DNA of 64,000 nucleotides, from positions 18,345,910 to 18,409,909 of the forward strand of contig NC_079415.1 in the NCBI RefSeq assembly GCF_026213295.1, read 5' to 3'. The translations under genes and the position numbers were made by a program. Shown here in pieces: positions 9,700 through 20,815 of this stretch. How positions within the stretch are numbered: the first letter of the stretch is position 1; the number at the start of each line of letters is the position of its first letter. The notes beneath the pieces are model-generated. The model was not told the origin of the DNA, did not search any database, and saw nothing but the letters and a program-made list of their open reading frames with translations. Origin of the DNA: Gadus chalcogrammus. Its lineage: Eukaryota; Chordata; Actinopteri; Gadiformes; Gadidae.

Positions 9700-11575
9700 C
9701 GGTCAGGGGCTGCCTGTCGGATGCCCTTCCCAGTTGTCTCGGATCTCCTGGGAGGGGATCGTGCCAGACCCTTGGGTTGTGGCAACAGTAGCCCGTGGGT
9801 ACCGGCTACAATTTCAACGGCGGCCCCCGGCTTTTTTAGGGGTCAAGGTAACGCCTGTAAGATACCCAATTTTAAAGTCAGTGCTCGACAAGGAGGTCCA
9901 GGAGCTACTTTTAAAAGGTGCCATAGCAGAGGTACCACTCAGCGCACAGCAAGTTGGGTTTTATACCAAATATTTTATTGTGCCCAAAAAGGACAGCGGT
10001 CAGCGGCCTGTTCTCGATCTAAGGCCCCTGAATCAGTACCTCAAGGTGTTGCCATTCAAAATGGTCCACACCGCAGTGGTGATAAGGTCAATTCAGCGGG
10101 GAGAGTGGTTTACGTCTCTGGACTTAAAGGACGCCTATTTCCATGTCCCAATCTGCCCGGAACACAGGCCATACCTCCGGTTTGCCTTCCAGGGCAGGGC
10201 GTTCCAGTTCCAGGTCCTTCCCTTCGGCCTCTCACTGGCCCCAAGAGTTTTCAGCCGAGTGGTCCCCGCCGCACTAGCCCCACTACAGGCACGGGGATTG
10301 AAAATACTCCCGTACCTGGACGACTGGCTTATATGCGCCCCCTCTCGAGAGCAGGTAGTGCAACCAATACGTTGTTGGCCCACATCCAGTTCTTAGGCTT
10401 TACAGTCAACTGGAAGAAGAGCAATGTGCATCCCCGTCAACAGGCAGTGTTCCTGGGGATTCTCTTCGATTCAGCCAGTATGAAAGCGTCTCTCACTGGT
10501 CGGAGAGCGTACAGCTTGATCGAGACCCTGAGGCATTCTCGGCTGGGCAAGCTGGTTACCGCCAACAGAGCCCAGAGACTGCTGGGCTTGATGGCTGCAG
10601 CAGCTGTAGTGGTTCCACTTGGTCTGCTGAGGTCTCGGCCCTTCCAGTGCTGGTTCAATGCTTTCCAACTCCACCCAAGAGACAACAGCCAGGTCAAGCT
10701 GCGTGTCTCTCGAGCTTGCATTTGAGCCCTGCGTCCTTGGAGGAACAGGGAGTTCCTGCTCAGAGGTGTCCCCCTGGGGGGTCTTCCACACAGGAGACAG
10801 GTCATCTCGACAGATACATCCCTAACAGGGTGGGGGGCTGTCTGGGAAGGACGTTCGGTAAGGGGCATTTGGCAACCTCCATGGACGTCAGAGCATATAA
10901 ATGTCCTCGAACTGAAGGCCATTCACCTCGCCCTTCAGCGATTCCTGCCAGCGATACAGCGCAACCACGTTCTGGTGAGATCGGACAACACCTCAGCGGT
11001 GTATCATGTCAATCACCATGGGGGGACAAAGTCCCAGAGATGCCTTCAGGTGGCGGAGGAACTACTGACGTGGGCATGGCCTCGACTTGCCTCAGTAAGG
11101 GGCCGACATGCTCTCCAGGACGGGACCACTCCCGGGAGAGTGGAGACTTCACACAGACGTTGTCAAACAGATCTGGATGCGCTACGAGGTTGCGCAAGTG
11201 GATCTGTTTGCGTCAGCGGAAACAACCCACTGCCCAGAGTGGTACTCTCTGAGGGGGCAGGGGGGCAGTTTGGGCCTGGATGCTCTATCACAAGTGTGGC
11301 CGACAGGCTTGTTGTACGCTTTTCCTCCGATCCCTCTCATCCCTCAGGTTCTGCAGAGGATCAAGGAGGGCCAACACATAGTCCTGCTGGTTGCCCCACG
11401 TTGGCCAGCGAGACCCTGGTTTTCAGATCTGCTCCAGCTACTGCAGGGTCAGCCATGGCAATTGCCGAGCAGGGCAGACCTGCTGGCACAAGCAGGTGGG
11501 CAGATATGGCATCCGAACCCGGTCGCCCTGCGCCTTTGGGTTTGGCCAGTACAGAGCCCGTCACTGAGCGTTTAG
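9689..11575 (+). pseudogene. DIRS reverse transcriptase / RNase H polyprotein, frameshifted
   Basis: In frame 2, RT motifs appear in order: VLDLRPLNQYLK, FTSLDLKDAYFHVPI, FQVLPFGLSLAPRVF and the catalytic YLDDWLI at about 10,312. Near 10,360 the frame changes to frame 1, which carries GFTVNWKKSNVHP and a TGA at 10,723-10,725. Frame 1 then continues with RNase H-like STDTSLTGWGAVWEG, ELKAIHLAL and RSDNTSAVYHVNHHGG to about 11,100. A second change to frame 2 gives VDLFASAETTHCPEWYSL and VLLVAPRWPARPWF up to TGA at 11,573-11,575. This last region resembles the C-terminal extension (often called a methyltransferase-like domain) of DIRS pol proteins. The breaks make the copy non-functional unless they are sequencing errors. 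Confidence 0.8.
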
Positions 11576-12604
11576 ATGCATCTGTTCGGGAGACACTCGA
11601 CAACGCTAGGGCTCCATCTACTAGAGCCAGCTATGCGCTCAGATGGAGAATTTTCTCAGGCTGGTGCCAGAGTATGGATATTGAGCCAGCAGCGGCTTGC
11701 CCTGTGCCTCACGTGCTGCGTTTCTTGCAGTCCCAGCTGGACCAAGGCAAGGCGGTTAGTACTGTGAAAGTCTACGCTTCTGCCATTTCTGCTTTCCATC
11801 AGGGCACGAACAACGGGCCTCTCGGGAGGCATCCCTTGGTGGGCCACTTCTTGAAGGGAGCACGCCGTTTGCGCCCAGCCCGTACCCTACGGGCACCAGG
11901 CTGGGACCTCCCGATGGTTTTAGCATCACTCACTGAAGCTCCGTACGAGCCCATTGCGGATGCCGATCTACGCTCTTTGTCACTTAAAACAGCATTCCTT
12001 TTAGCCCTCTGCTCAGCAAGACGGGTTGGGGAGCTGTGTGCCCTATCTGTCAGTGACGATTGCCTCAGGTGGAGGGAAGGTGGCACCAGTGTGTCACAGT
12101 GGCCAAATCCAGCCTTCCTGCCAAAGTTTGTTAATAGGCAGTCCATCAATCAGGTTTTGGAGGTGGATGCGTTTCTGCCCGCCTCTGCCTCACAGGCAGA
12201 GCAGGAGGGGTTGCTCACTTTTGTGCCCAGTGAGGGCCTTGAGAGCTTACCTGACCCATACACAGCCACTAAGGGGAGCACACTCCCAACTTTTCGTCTG
12301 CTACGGGGCAGCAAAGAGGGGCTTACCTCTTTCAAAGCAGAGGCTGTCCCATTGGCTGGTAGACGTTATTTCCCATGCCTACAAAGCGAGCGGGATGCAA
12401 GTTCCGCCTGGTTTAAGGGCTCATTCAACCAGAAGTATGGCAACATCCTGGGCTGCCCTTAGGGGAGTGCCAGCTGACGACATCTGTGCAGCGGCCTCAT
12501 GGTCTACGCCATGCACGTTCACAAGATTTTATAGGGTGGATGTAACTCGCCCGGCTTCGGTCGGCAATGCCGCCCTCATGTCCATGACCGAGCGAGGTTT
12601 TTAA
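11553..12604 (+). pseudogene. DIRS tyrosine recombinase, frameshifted
   Basis: Begins near TERLDASVRETLDNARAPST in frame 1 and shows the first catalytic arginine in LCSARRVGELCALS (about 12,010). Near 12,225 the frame changes to frame 2, which carries GLRAHSTRSMATSWA (the HxxR box) and TFTRFYRVDV with the candidate nucleophilic tyrosine, before TAA at 12,602-12,604. This enzyme family joins the circular cDNA of DIRS elements to the target by strand exchange rather than by a DDE integrase. The R, HxxR and Y residues are all still present, so apart from the frame break the catalytic set looks intact. Confidence 0.82.
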
Positions 12605-12705
12605 TTTTACTTTTTAACAATTTTAGCAACACGTTCCTCGCGACCATTTTGGTATTAGTCATCCCTTTTAGACCGTAGTGACGGTCAGAGTGAGGTCGAT
12701 ACAGA

Positions 12706-12984
12706 TCGTAAGTTACGGATGTAACTATGGATCTGTGAGACCGATGACCGTCACTATCTTCTGTCGCTCAGAACAGCCTGAGGCGATCAAGGTAGGAGAA
12801 CGACCCGGTAGCAATCCATGCTATTTACAAGCGCTGGATGTTCTGCTTCCGGAGGTCATGGGCATGACGTTTTTTGACATATGGTTTCGGTGATAGGCAG
12901 AACGATGTACTCATTCCCTTTTTAGACCGTAGTGACGGCCATCCCTCGGTCTCACAGATCCATAGTTACATCCGTAACTTACGT
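12706..12984. repeat. Right terminal inverted-repeat structure of the DIRS element
   Basis: CGTAAGTTACGGATGTAACT at 12,707 continues through TATGGATCTGTGAGACCGA and GACCGTCACTA to 12,756. It is matched by its reverse complement at 12,930-12,984. TTTTAGACCGTAGTGACGG also occurs twice directly (12,667 and 12,922). DIRS elements carry inverted terminal repeats plus an internal complementary region that templates circle closure; this arrangement fits. Confidence 0.75.
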
Positions 12985-13219
12985 TGCCATCAAGTAAAAT
13001 AAATACGTTGCTGCAACGTAGTGGTTTGGTCATTTGCTTACGTTGCCGCTTGGTACTGTTAAAAACGTTGCAGCGACGTAGTGGTGTTGTCATTTGCTTA
13101 CGTTGCTGCTTGGTAACGCAAGTAATGTCGCGGCAACGTAGTGGTGTGGTCATTTGCTAACGTTGCCACTTTTAACGCAAGTAATGTCGCGGCGACGTAG
13201 TGGTGTGGTCATTTGCTTA
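12980..13219. repeat. 60-bp minisatellite, 4 copies
   Basis: Units start ACGTTGC at about 12,981, 13,040, 13,100 and 13,160 and end GTAGTGGTGTGGTCATTTGCT. The array abuts the right end of the DIRS element with a few bases of overlap. Confidence 0.9.
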
Positions 13220-14039
13220 CCCTGATGTCAAACTTCAGAATTACACAGGCTGTTTGTGTCCAGCACAAAGGTTAGCTTCAATCAGAAAATGTCACCACTT
13301 GTATTGTTTATTTACTACTTAGTGATGACTCAATTCCCACAGCAAATATTTGTGCTCAACTAGGATTAATGTTGACCATCCAGAACTACATAACAATTCT
13401 CATTGCCACAAACTCTGATCCAGTTGAAAAATAGAAATGAAATATATTCATATACTGCATTGATGAATCATTTATTTTAAATGCATATACAGGGACCAAA
13501 TCATGACAAATGTTAACACAACATTTTAAGCAAACTTCATGCGTTTCACGGATTCAAGTGAAAAAAAACACATTGAAGGAATAAATTGTTCAACCAGGAC
13601 AGCGCATAAAGGGCAAGGCCTTGGAGAGGCTGACGTGGAGAGTATAGCTAAAACAGTGACTGCTAATCAGAATCCAATCCAAACTAATGTTATTGCTGTC
13701 TAGTGCAATTTTAAGTTAATTGTATAATAATTCCACAGAACCAATATGTTGTATGGAATTGCATGAGAAAATAACCACACATTATAACACCAGTTTAAAT
13801 ATTATAATTCAATTATTGCATTTAACAAATTATTCAATCAAAAAGTCATTAAGTGGTCCCAATCCAACATCAGTTCATGTGTCAATTATGTGATGCAGGG
13901 GAAATCCTCAATCATCAAGAGTAATGTCTATCACAATTTGAATGCTGTAAAATAGATATGCAACTGCCTGAACTTCCATGTGCTGGCTGCACACAAACAC
14001 AATACAGCCAAATGAGAATATGACTAGTTAACCGCAGGA
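13220..14039. other. AT-rich sequence, no gene recognised
   Basis: No coding exon or repeat copy is recognised here. A minus-strand AATAAA (about 13,471-13,476) could serve the putative exon at 14,040-14,293. Confidence 0.4.
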
Positions 14040-14293
14040 CTACATTGATCCCCTGGCAAAACGACTAGCCGTCATCTCCCAATTAAAACAGTGATTCCCA
14101 TGTGATTCACAAGGTATAAAATGGACAGGGAAATACATATAGACCCTAAAGGTAATTGCCCCCCAGTTTTCGATCAAGCTGAAGTTGTCCTTAAGCTGCA
14201 GAGAGGCTGGCTCAACTGTTGATGCCGAGTCAGTGTTGTGAAGATGTCCTGTTGATTCCGGATGTCTCCCAAATGGCGTCTTCAGTTCGGTCC
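14040..14293 (-). CDS. Putative terminal coding exon, unknown gene
   Basis: On the minus strand a pyrimidine-rich acceptor TTTTTCTTTTTCCAG ends at 14,294. It is followed in one frame by 84 open codons to TAG at 14,040-14,042. The translation begins TELKTPFGRHPESTGHLHNT and continues SASTVEPASLQLKDNF. I do not recognise the protein. The composition is not low-complexity, the splice acceptor is good, and an AATAAA lies about 570 bases downstream on the same strand. There is no ATG at the start, so it would be missed by ORF scans. No upstream exon was identified between 14,294 and 15,620, and chance openness cannot be excluded. Confidence 0.25.
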
Positions 14294-15620
14294 CTGGAAA
14301 AAGAAAAAATGTAAGTATTTAATACTTTCTGTTCACACACACGTATCTTATACTGAGGAACAGTTGGATAACACATCAAGCAAAATGAAAAAGTGTTCGA
14401 GGACAGCTATACAAGAACAATTGTGTCTGGTTTACCGAGTTTCACCAAATCGGTCTTGATTTTATGCCAGTAGCTCACAGCTATGAGGAGCGACAGCTAC
14501 AAGTAATCTCCATGCCCTCTGCAGCCTGTGCAATACTTGGCACAGAGAAGACCAAACATTGTTAATGCAAATTTCCTTTTCGATATAACATTTGATTAAG
14601 AGTCGATTGTCTATGCTTACCTAAATCTTATTTTGCTTTAAAAAAAAGTCGATGGCACCATTTCCACACTTTGTTTTACAGTTTGTTGTAATTCTATTGT
14701 TATAATTTGTGACACCATTAAAAGCACATGAAAAAAATGATAACACTAAAACATGACCTGTGGTAATCGTAAGTTACAGAAAGCTGCCTTTAAGATTTGT
14801 ATACAGTATGACACAGGAAATAAGAATCTCTATGTCAACGTTTCATTTTAAATTTAATATTTGTATTTAAACAGTACTTTGCAATATGATGGTCTATTCT
14901 GTGTGGTTGAATTGAACCAAAACGAAATTGAATAACAGAATGCCCAAAAGTGACGCAAAAGGAACAATTGAACAAAAACAAGGTTGAAACGCTGGCTCAA
15001 ATCCTCTGGTTCTGTCCCTTGCCGTTTACTCACTGTTGGTATGCCATAAAAACCAAGTGATGATTTTGTATTGCTGTTAGAACAGCAATACAAAACTTAT
15101 TTCCCAGAATCTGGGAAATAATTTGTGCAAGAAATACCGCTGGCAAGGTAGCGCGTGTCGCGTTAGTCAACCATACGGCACCCGCAAATGCAATGGCGTT
15201 TATAGAAATATAGAACCAGGCCTCAGAGGTCTCGTGCGATAAAGACGGTTAAATACCAAGTACTCCCAAAGTTAGAGCTCGTGAAATAAAGACGGTTAAA
15301 TACCAAGTACTTCCAAATGTGCCTTTGTTGGTTTTGAGACAGAAGAGAAAGAGATAGAAGACAGAAGAAATTCTTAAAACAATTACTAGAATTATTAATT
15401 ATTAGGTAAGGTAAGTCAATTTGAAGTAGCTATTTATTTTCAATGTTTGTATTTTTAATTTTAGTAGTATAGACTATTCTGATATCGATAACATTCGATA
15501 AATCTTAAATTAGCTATAGTACTATCATGACAACGATATCCAGGCGTTAGCTAATGAGCCAATAGCTAATGAACTAGCTGGTTAAACACTAATGTAACTC
15601 AAATGATATGTGCTTATAGG
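14294..15620. other. No gene recognised; short direct repeat
   Basis: GATAAAGACGGTTAAATACC occurs at about 15,238, and the same word with AATAAAGACGG at about 15,286, each followed by AAGTACT(C/T)CCAAA. This could be an LTR remnant but has no partner. The rest is unremarkable AT-rich sequence. Confidence 0.35.
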
Positions 15621-15774
15621 TGTAATAGAATTGTATGATCACGTGTAAATGACGTACCCGGATATACGTTGTTACGGGGCACGCATGCGCGGACGCGGAC
15701 CGAAAGTAAAGACGTTGATTTAACTTGGACCGATGTGTGGACGTCTTTTATTATAAGTAACCGAATACTTTACA
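15621..15774 (+). repeat. 5' LTR of the Gypsy element (154 bp)
   Basis: TG...CA ends; matches the split 3' LTR (18,216-18,291 plus 20,738-20,815) apart from a few substitutions (for example CACGTG versus CACCTG). Confidence 0.9.
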
Positions 15775-15792
15775 TGGTGTCAGAAGTAGTTC
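15775..15792 (+). promoter_or_regulatory. Primer-binding site
   Basis: TGGTGTCAGAAGTAGTTC directly follows the LTR, the position of the tRNA primer-binding site. The priming tRNA is not assigned. Confidence 0.65.
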
Positions 15793-15801
15793 GAGCCGAC
15801 G

Positions 15802-16465
15802 ATGCCGAAGTTTAATCCGCCGGACAGTTTCTGCTTCGAGAGACCTGCAGAATGGAGCGATTGGAAGAAACGCTTCATGCGGTATCGAACGGCTACGAAG
15901 CTGGATCAAGAGGACGGAGGGGTACAGGTCCGCCTTAGGCGGGGAAGCAGAGAACATATTCGGGTCTTTCCATTTTGATGAAGAAGATGACGGAGAGGAT
16001 TTTGAGGTAGTAATGGGGAAATTTGATGCTTACTTTATACCGAAACGGAATGTCATCCACGAGAGGGCTTGCTTTTACCAACGTGTGCAGCGTGCGGGGG
16101 AGAAGGTTGAGATTTTTATTTGCGCCCTTTATGAACTTTCTGAGCATTGCGAATTCGGAGTTACTCGTGAAGAGCACATTAGGGACCAGTTTGTGGTGGG
16201 CATCAGGGACAAAGAACTCTCCCGGCAACTGCAGTTTATCTCAAATCTCACGTTAGAGATGACAGTTCAGGAGGCTCGTCAACAGGAGGAGGTGAAAGCT
16301 CAGGTTAGCCAGCAAGGTGCATGTGCTGTAGAGGAGGTCGCGCGGGGCTTTAGCAAATTCAAAACGGACGAACGGCGAAATAACGAAACGGACCAACAAC
16401 GCAGACGCAGCGAACGGGGTAAGACATGTAACAGATGTGGGAAAATGCCGCACAAGATTCAATAA
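15802..16465 (+). pseudogene. Gypsy gag, frameshifted
   Basis: ATG 15,802 opens MPKFNPPDSFCFERPAEW, a typical start of gag in this Gypsy group. The frame is lost near 15,925 and resumes in another frame by 16,013. There DQFVVGIRDKELSRQLQF and a basic segment lead to a zinc-knuckle start, TCNRCGKMPHK. A TAA at 16,463-16,465 interrupts the nucleocapsid region; further Cys/His residues (CNKCKKIGHW) follow it. Gag would package element RNA in virus-like particles. Confidence 0.75.
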
Positions 16466-16488
16466 CATTGTCCTGAAATTAAGTCCAC

Positions 16489-17757
16489 ATGCAACAAGTG
16501 CAAGAAGATTGGGCACTGGGAAGAATGTGCAAAAGTAAAATGGTAGTGAATGAAGTCAGCGAGCATAAAGAAAATGCAGCTTACTTTCTAGGCTCAGTAA
16601 AATGCACATCCTCAAGCAGTGGCGGGCAATGGACAGTAAAGTTCAATATCTGCCACACGCCAGTTAGTTTTAAAATAGACACTGGAGCGGATGTGTGCAT
16701 TATGAGTGAAGAGACTTTCAAAAGTCTCAGCCAAGTGACTGAACTACACCCAGCAAAGGCCATGCTGTGTAGTCCAGGCGGGCGATTGAACTGCATTGGC
16801 CAATTCACAGCGAACGTGTGGCACAAGGACAAAAAGTACTCATTCAGAGTCTAGGTAGTTGGAGGAGAGAGTGTGAGCAACATGCTTAGCAGAGCGGCGG
16901 CACAGAAAATGGGGCTTGTGAAGAGGATTTGTGAGGTCCGTGGCTCCGGAGGAGAGTTCGGCCTGCTAAAAACACAGCCGGTGCAAATAGCGCCCAAGGA
17001 GGATGCCCAACCCTATGCTGTCCACACTGCCCGCAGAGTCCCCATTCCCCTCATGAAGTCTGTTAAGCTGGAGCTGGACAGAATGGAGACCAAAGGCGTC
17101 ATAGAAAGGGTGACGGAGCCCACGGAGTGGTGCGCTCCCATGGTGCTCGCTCCAAAGAAATCAGGACAGGTGCGTATCTGCGTTGACCTACGAAAATTAA
17201 CCAAGGCCGTTAAGAGGGAGAGGGAGATACCGCTAGACAAGGATTGTCAGAGTCTGACAACCTTTATCAAACCATTTGCCAGGTACTGTTTCAAACGACT
17301 CCCATCTGGCACAGTTGTTGATGACACACTACAAGCTGTGACCAGATACATACAGTCCGGGTGGCCTGATCACGTAGGTAAGACACACCCAACAGTTAGA
17401 GAGTTCTTCCCCGTGAGAGACGAGCTGTCCGTCCACCAGGGCCTGGTGATTAGGGGCAATAGGATAGTAATCCCAGAGACATTGAGAGCAGACGTGTTAG
17501 AACGTATCCATGATGGTCATCAGGGACTGACTAAATGCCGAGACAGAGCTAACTCTGCCGTCTGGTGGCCGGGTATATCAGCTCACATCAAGCAGAAAGT
17601 CTCAGCCTGCCAGCCTTGTCAGGAACAAAGGAGAGCTATTACACTGGGTCCTCCACCAGAGCAGCCGTCCAGTGACCCGGGGAGAAGCCCTACAACGGTT
17701 GACACTAGCATGGGCGCAGTTGCTGATGGCCTGACTCAGGTCAGGCAGGGTCAGTAG
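16489..17757 (+). pseudogene. Gypsy pol remnant: protease, RT start, integrase zinc finger
   Basis: One frame carries FKIDTGADVCIM (aspartic protease active site), a TAG at 16,852-16,854, and then the RT beginning ELDRMETKGVIERVTEPTEW and VRICVDLRKLTKAV. Immediately after about 17,235 the text jumps to FKRLPSGT and then to RNase H/integrase-linker sequence. The integrase HHCC finger follows (RIHDGHQGLTKCRDRA... CQPCQEQR), with no YxDD box, RNase H core or DD35E core. This is an internal deletion followed by loss of the integrase C-terminal two thirds. The ORF ends at TAG 17,755-17,757. Confidence 0.8.
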
Positions 17758-17822
17758 ACCAGTTCAGAGACTGGACTTGTGAGCGTTCGTGTCACTTGAC
17801 ACTAGGAAAGAAAGAAAAAGAT

Positions 17823-18090
17823 TTCCGGAAATGTGTATCATACAGTGCACTGTGATACATGAGATTGGTAATATTGCATTGAGTTCAAACAATGAAAAGT
17901 GTTCCATCTTTAATGTGAAAAGAGTTCCAGAAATGTATATCATACAGTGCACTGTGATACATGAGATTGGTAATATTGCATTGAGTTCCAACATTGAGAA
18001 GTGTTTCATCTTTAATGTGAAAAGAGTTCCAGAAATGTCTATCATACCGTGTCGGAATGTATTGGTTGGTTTTACATTGAGTTCCAGAAG
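17823..18090 (+). repeat. 102-bp tandem repeat in the Gypsy 3' region
   Basis: TTCC(A/G)GAAATGT recurs at 17,823, 17,925 and 18,027 (period 102). Units contain ATCATACAGTGCACTGTGAT and TTTAATGTGAAAAGAG. There are about 2.6 copies between the pol remnant and the purine tract at about 18,206-18,215. Confidence 0.9.
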
Positions 18091-18291
18091 TCCATAAACA
18101 TTTTCCTAGTTTGGTAATAGAATTAACAGAATAGTGCTTTAATAATCCTTAAGTGATGTTCCTAGCCAATGTTGATAATTTCAGTGTTAAGGTCGTAAGA
18201 ATCTCAAGGGGGAGATGTAATAGAATTGTATGATCACCTGTAAATTACGTACCGGGATATACGTTGTTACGGGGCACGCATGCGCGGACGC

Positions 18292-20729
18292 CATAGGCGT
18301 CGATTACGGGGGGGACATGTCCCCCCCACTATTTGAAAAACGAATTTTGTCCCCACCACTTTTAAAAATGTGTAAAAAAAAATTAAAAATCCCCACATAC
18401 TCAACCGAAATCGTCGAGTCTAAAATCATGCGATAGGCGCGCTCGAAGACATCATTTATTAGATAGGCCTACCTAATAAACCGTTGGAACACACAAACCG
18501 GAACCCATGGCAACGCCGGTAAACAAACCCCGACTCCCGAGAAGCCCAATCCCTATGAGCTCCCTGCGCTACGGCCATCCGGAGGCACACAGAGCTTTTG
18601 GCCGTGATATTATATATACAATTATATTATATTATATACTATTATATATAGAGCTCCGAGAGTCGCAAACGGCAACAATCACTTTCTCCTCCATGCTGCA
18701 GTACACCCCGGACTGCACTGCGCTGAGTTTGACGGTTGAACGCTGTTACGTTACACATGTCACTCAGTGGCCACGCTGTTGAAAGCTGATTGGCTGTCAT
18801 CACGCGAAATTCGTGTCAAAGTTGACATTTTTCGCGCCACAAATCCTCGTGAACGCGCTTGCCTGTGCACGGCGAAAGTGTGGCGCGACAAATCAAAAAT
18901 ATTCGCCCGATACGCGTCTATACGTTCACTTTGTATGGGATCTTGTCGTCCCGTTGCATTTTGGGGTGAACGCACTGGAGAAGTTTCAAGACAGACAGCC
19001 AAAATTGACATTTTTATTCAGAAAATAGCCGGTCCTTTTGCTTCCTATAAAAAGCATGTTTGTGACACTGGATATCGATATGGATACGTCATCTAGCCTG
19101 CATGTGGAGGGCCACATAAGGTAAGAAACGTTTACGTATGGTTTACGTAAACGTTGCTGCTGGTTCTGTTTGCTCGTGATGACCTGGCCAAAGGTTACCC
19201 ACGGTCCTAAGCGATTGTGATCTGATTCTGGTTTGTGCTCCAGTTAGTATGCATTGTATATATAGATTGCAGCTAGTAGCAGCTACACACGGTGCGATTG
19301 CTATGCCAATGTGGTTATAGTTGGTTTTGTCTGATTGAGATATGTGACGACTTGGAGCCCGGTAGGCCTATCCTGACATAAATATGTTCTCGCATAACCT
19401 GTGTGATTATCCTAAACTGAAGGGGATTTTATTTGCGGACAATTTTCTTATGATGTTGTAACGAGTGAAGTCTACATTGGTCCTTCGCAAGTGTTTACTG
19501 GTGGTCAGGATTTGGCAGATGCAATTCTCCTCTGGGTGCTTGTATTTTTCTTTTTTTAATGCAGCATAACATATGCTACCAGCAGCCCTTGCGCGTCTTC
19601 AAAAGGCTGATGCTGAAGGCTGACCCCCTTTACAGTCTGGCATTGTTTGTCTGGTAAACTCTGTTGATGTCAAGATAAGTGTTAAATTGCCAACACTGTT
19701 CTTTGTCCTGTGTGTATTAGTATTAGGCCTACATATCCCGAGCCAATACCCTGGTGTTTCCAACGCTGTTTTGCAAAACAAGCCAAAACACAAACTGTGG
19801 TTTTCAACTTTTATTGTTCGAATAGGATCTTCATAGGGCTGGCCCGAATGCCATTTTTCAGGCTTCGAATACTCGTTGGTTTTTCCGAGCGAATATTCGA
19901 ATACTCGTTCCAGAAAAAAACACCATCAAAAACAACATTAATAATCCTTATATACTCCCTGGAACCGATTTGACAGTATCTGCATATTTTGTTGAAGATT
20001 TAATAGCTTTTTGAACGTTAATTGGTAGGCCTAAGTAGGTTGAAGTTCCTTAGTTTTTCCCCGTGAAAGCGAACAGCTGTTGCTCCGTTCCAAATCAGCT
20101 GTTCTCTGTCATCTCAGCCCTTACGGGAGCTTTTCAATTCATCCTGGAACGTGCATCTTTTCAGGGAATTTGTACAATAAATCCATAACAAATCCTGAAT
20201 ATTGATTGTCTTATGTGTCCATATTATATCCATTATATTGACCGGGTATTCCCAAGACGCTCACGCTCTGCAGCAAGCCAGTCACAGTTGATTGGCGCGG
20301 CGCTGTACAGCGAACGTAAACAAACAACTAAGCTAAGGTTTTAAGTATTACTTTTCCTCCAGAGATCCCGCTAATGTTGTGTTATAAAGTAAAGGGAAAC
20401 AAGATATCTATTCTTCCTCCACCTCTCTCGCTTCTCTGCTTGGTGTCGCTGACGCTTATAGTTTGCCTCCCTCGCTCTGGTAAAGTCACCTACGTGGAAA
20501 AAACAAATAACGAAGCTCCGAATACTGATTTAAGCTTCAAATACTAATTTTCTGAACCAGTATTCGAATATTCGAATAATTTCAACACCTGACAATACAC
20601 TGTAGAGCATATTGTAATGCAGCGTTGAATGGATGAATAGCTTACATAAGGGTACCCAGCACTTTTCAGACCACACTCAAGCTTATGGTTATTGTCCCCA
20701 CCACTTCTAAAAACAAACTGACGCCCTTG
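18292..20729. mobile_element. hAT-like element nested in the Gypsy 3' LTR
   Basis: The ends CATAGGCGTCGATT and CTGACGCCCTTG are imperfect inverted repeats. The 8-bp target duplication GCGGACGC is present at 18,284-18,291 and 20,730-20,737. The subterminal regions share GTCCCCACCACTT. No transposase ORF is seen. Inside are a copy of repeat family A (about 18,430-18,985) and, at about 19,832-20,600, sequence rich in TTCGAATA words that looks like a further insertion. Confidence 0.85.
18430..18985 (+). repeat. Dispersed repeat family A, plus copy
   Basis: Matches, in reverse complement, 35,295-35,850, including the words ACCTAATAAACCGTTGGAAC, a (TA)-rich centre (18,610-18,650), GAGCTCCGAGAGTCGCAAAC and GCTGATTGGCTGTCATCACG. 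Confidence 0.8.
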
Positions 20730-20815
20730 GCGGACGCGGACCGAAAGTAAAGACGTTGATTTAACTTGGACCGATGTGTGGACGTCTTTTATTATAAGTA
20801 ACCGAATACTTTACA

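Larger units (their letters stand above)
9131..12985 (+). mobile_element. DIRS-type retrotransposon, 5'-truncated and decayed
   Basis: Gag-like ORF, RT/RNase H and a tyrosine recombinase follow in the order of DIRS elements, with a right-hand inverted-repeat structure at 12,706-12,984 and no LTR or integrase. DIRS elements use a tyrosine recombinase and leave no target duplication. The left terminal repeat is absent: sequence homologous to repeat family B ends where the element starts. At least three frame changes and one nonsense codon break the coding regions. Confidence 0.88.
15621..20815 (+). mobile_element. Gypsy-type LTR retrotransposon with internal deletion and a nested hAT-like element
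   Basis: Both LTRs begin TGTAATAGAATTGTATGATC and end GAATACTTTACA. The whole is flanked by the 5-bp target duplication ATAGG (15,616-15,620 and 20,816-20,820), so it is one integration event. A primer-binding site follows the 5' LTR and a purine tract precedes the 3' LTR. gag and pol are broken, and most of RT, RNase H and the integrase core are deleted, so the copy cannot move by itself. Confidence 0.9.
18216..20815 (+). repeat. 3' LTR of the Gypsy element, split by an insertion
   Basis: 18,216-18,291 and 20,738-20,815 together correspond to the 5' LTR. The intervening sequence is the nested hAT-like element plus one copy of its 8-bp target duplication. The LTR is preceded by the polypurine tract CAAGGGGGAGA. 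Confidence 0.88.

Noticed and set aside
12026..12604. A separate 192-codon gene
   Set aside because: It is the frame-shifted C-terminal half of the DIRS tyrosine recombinase.
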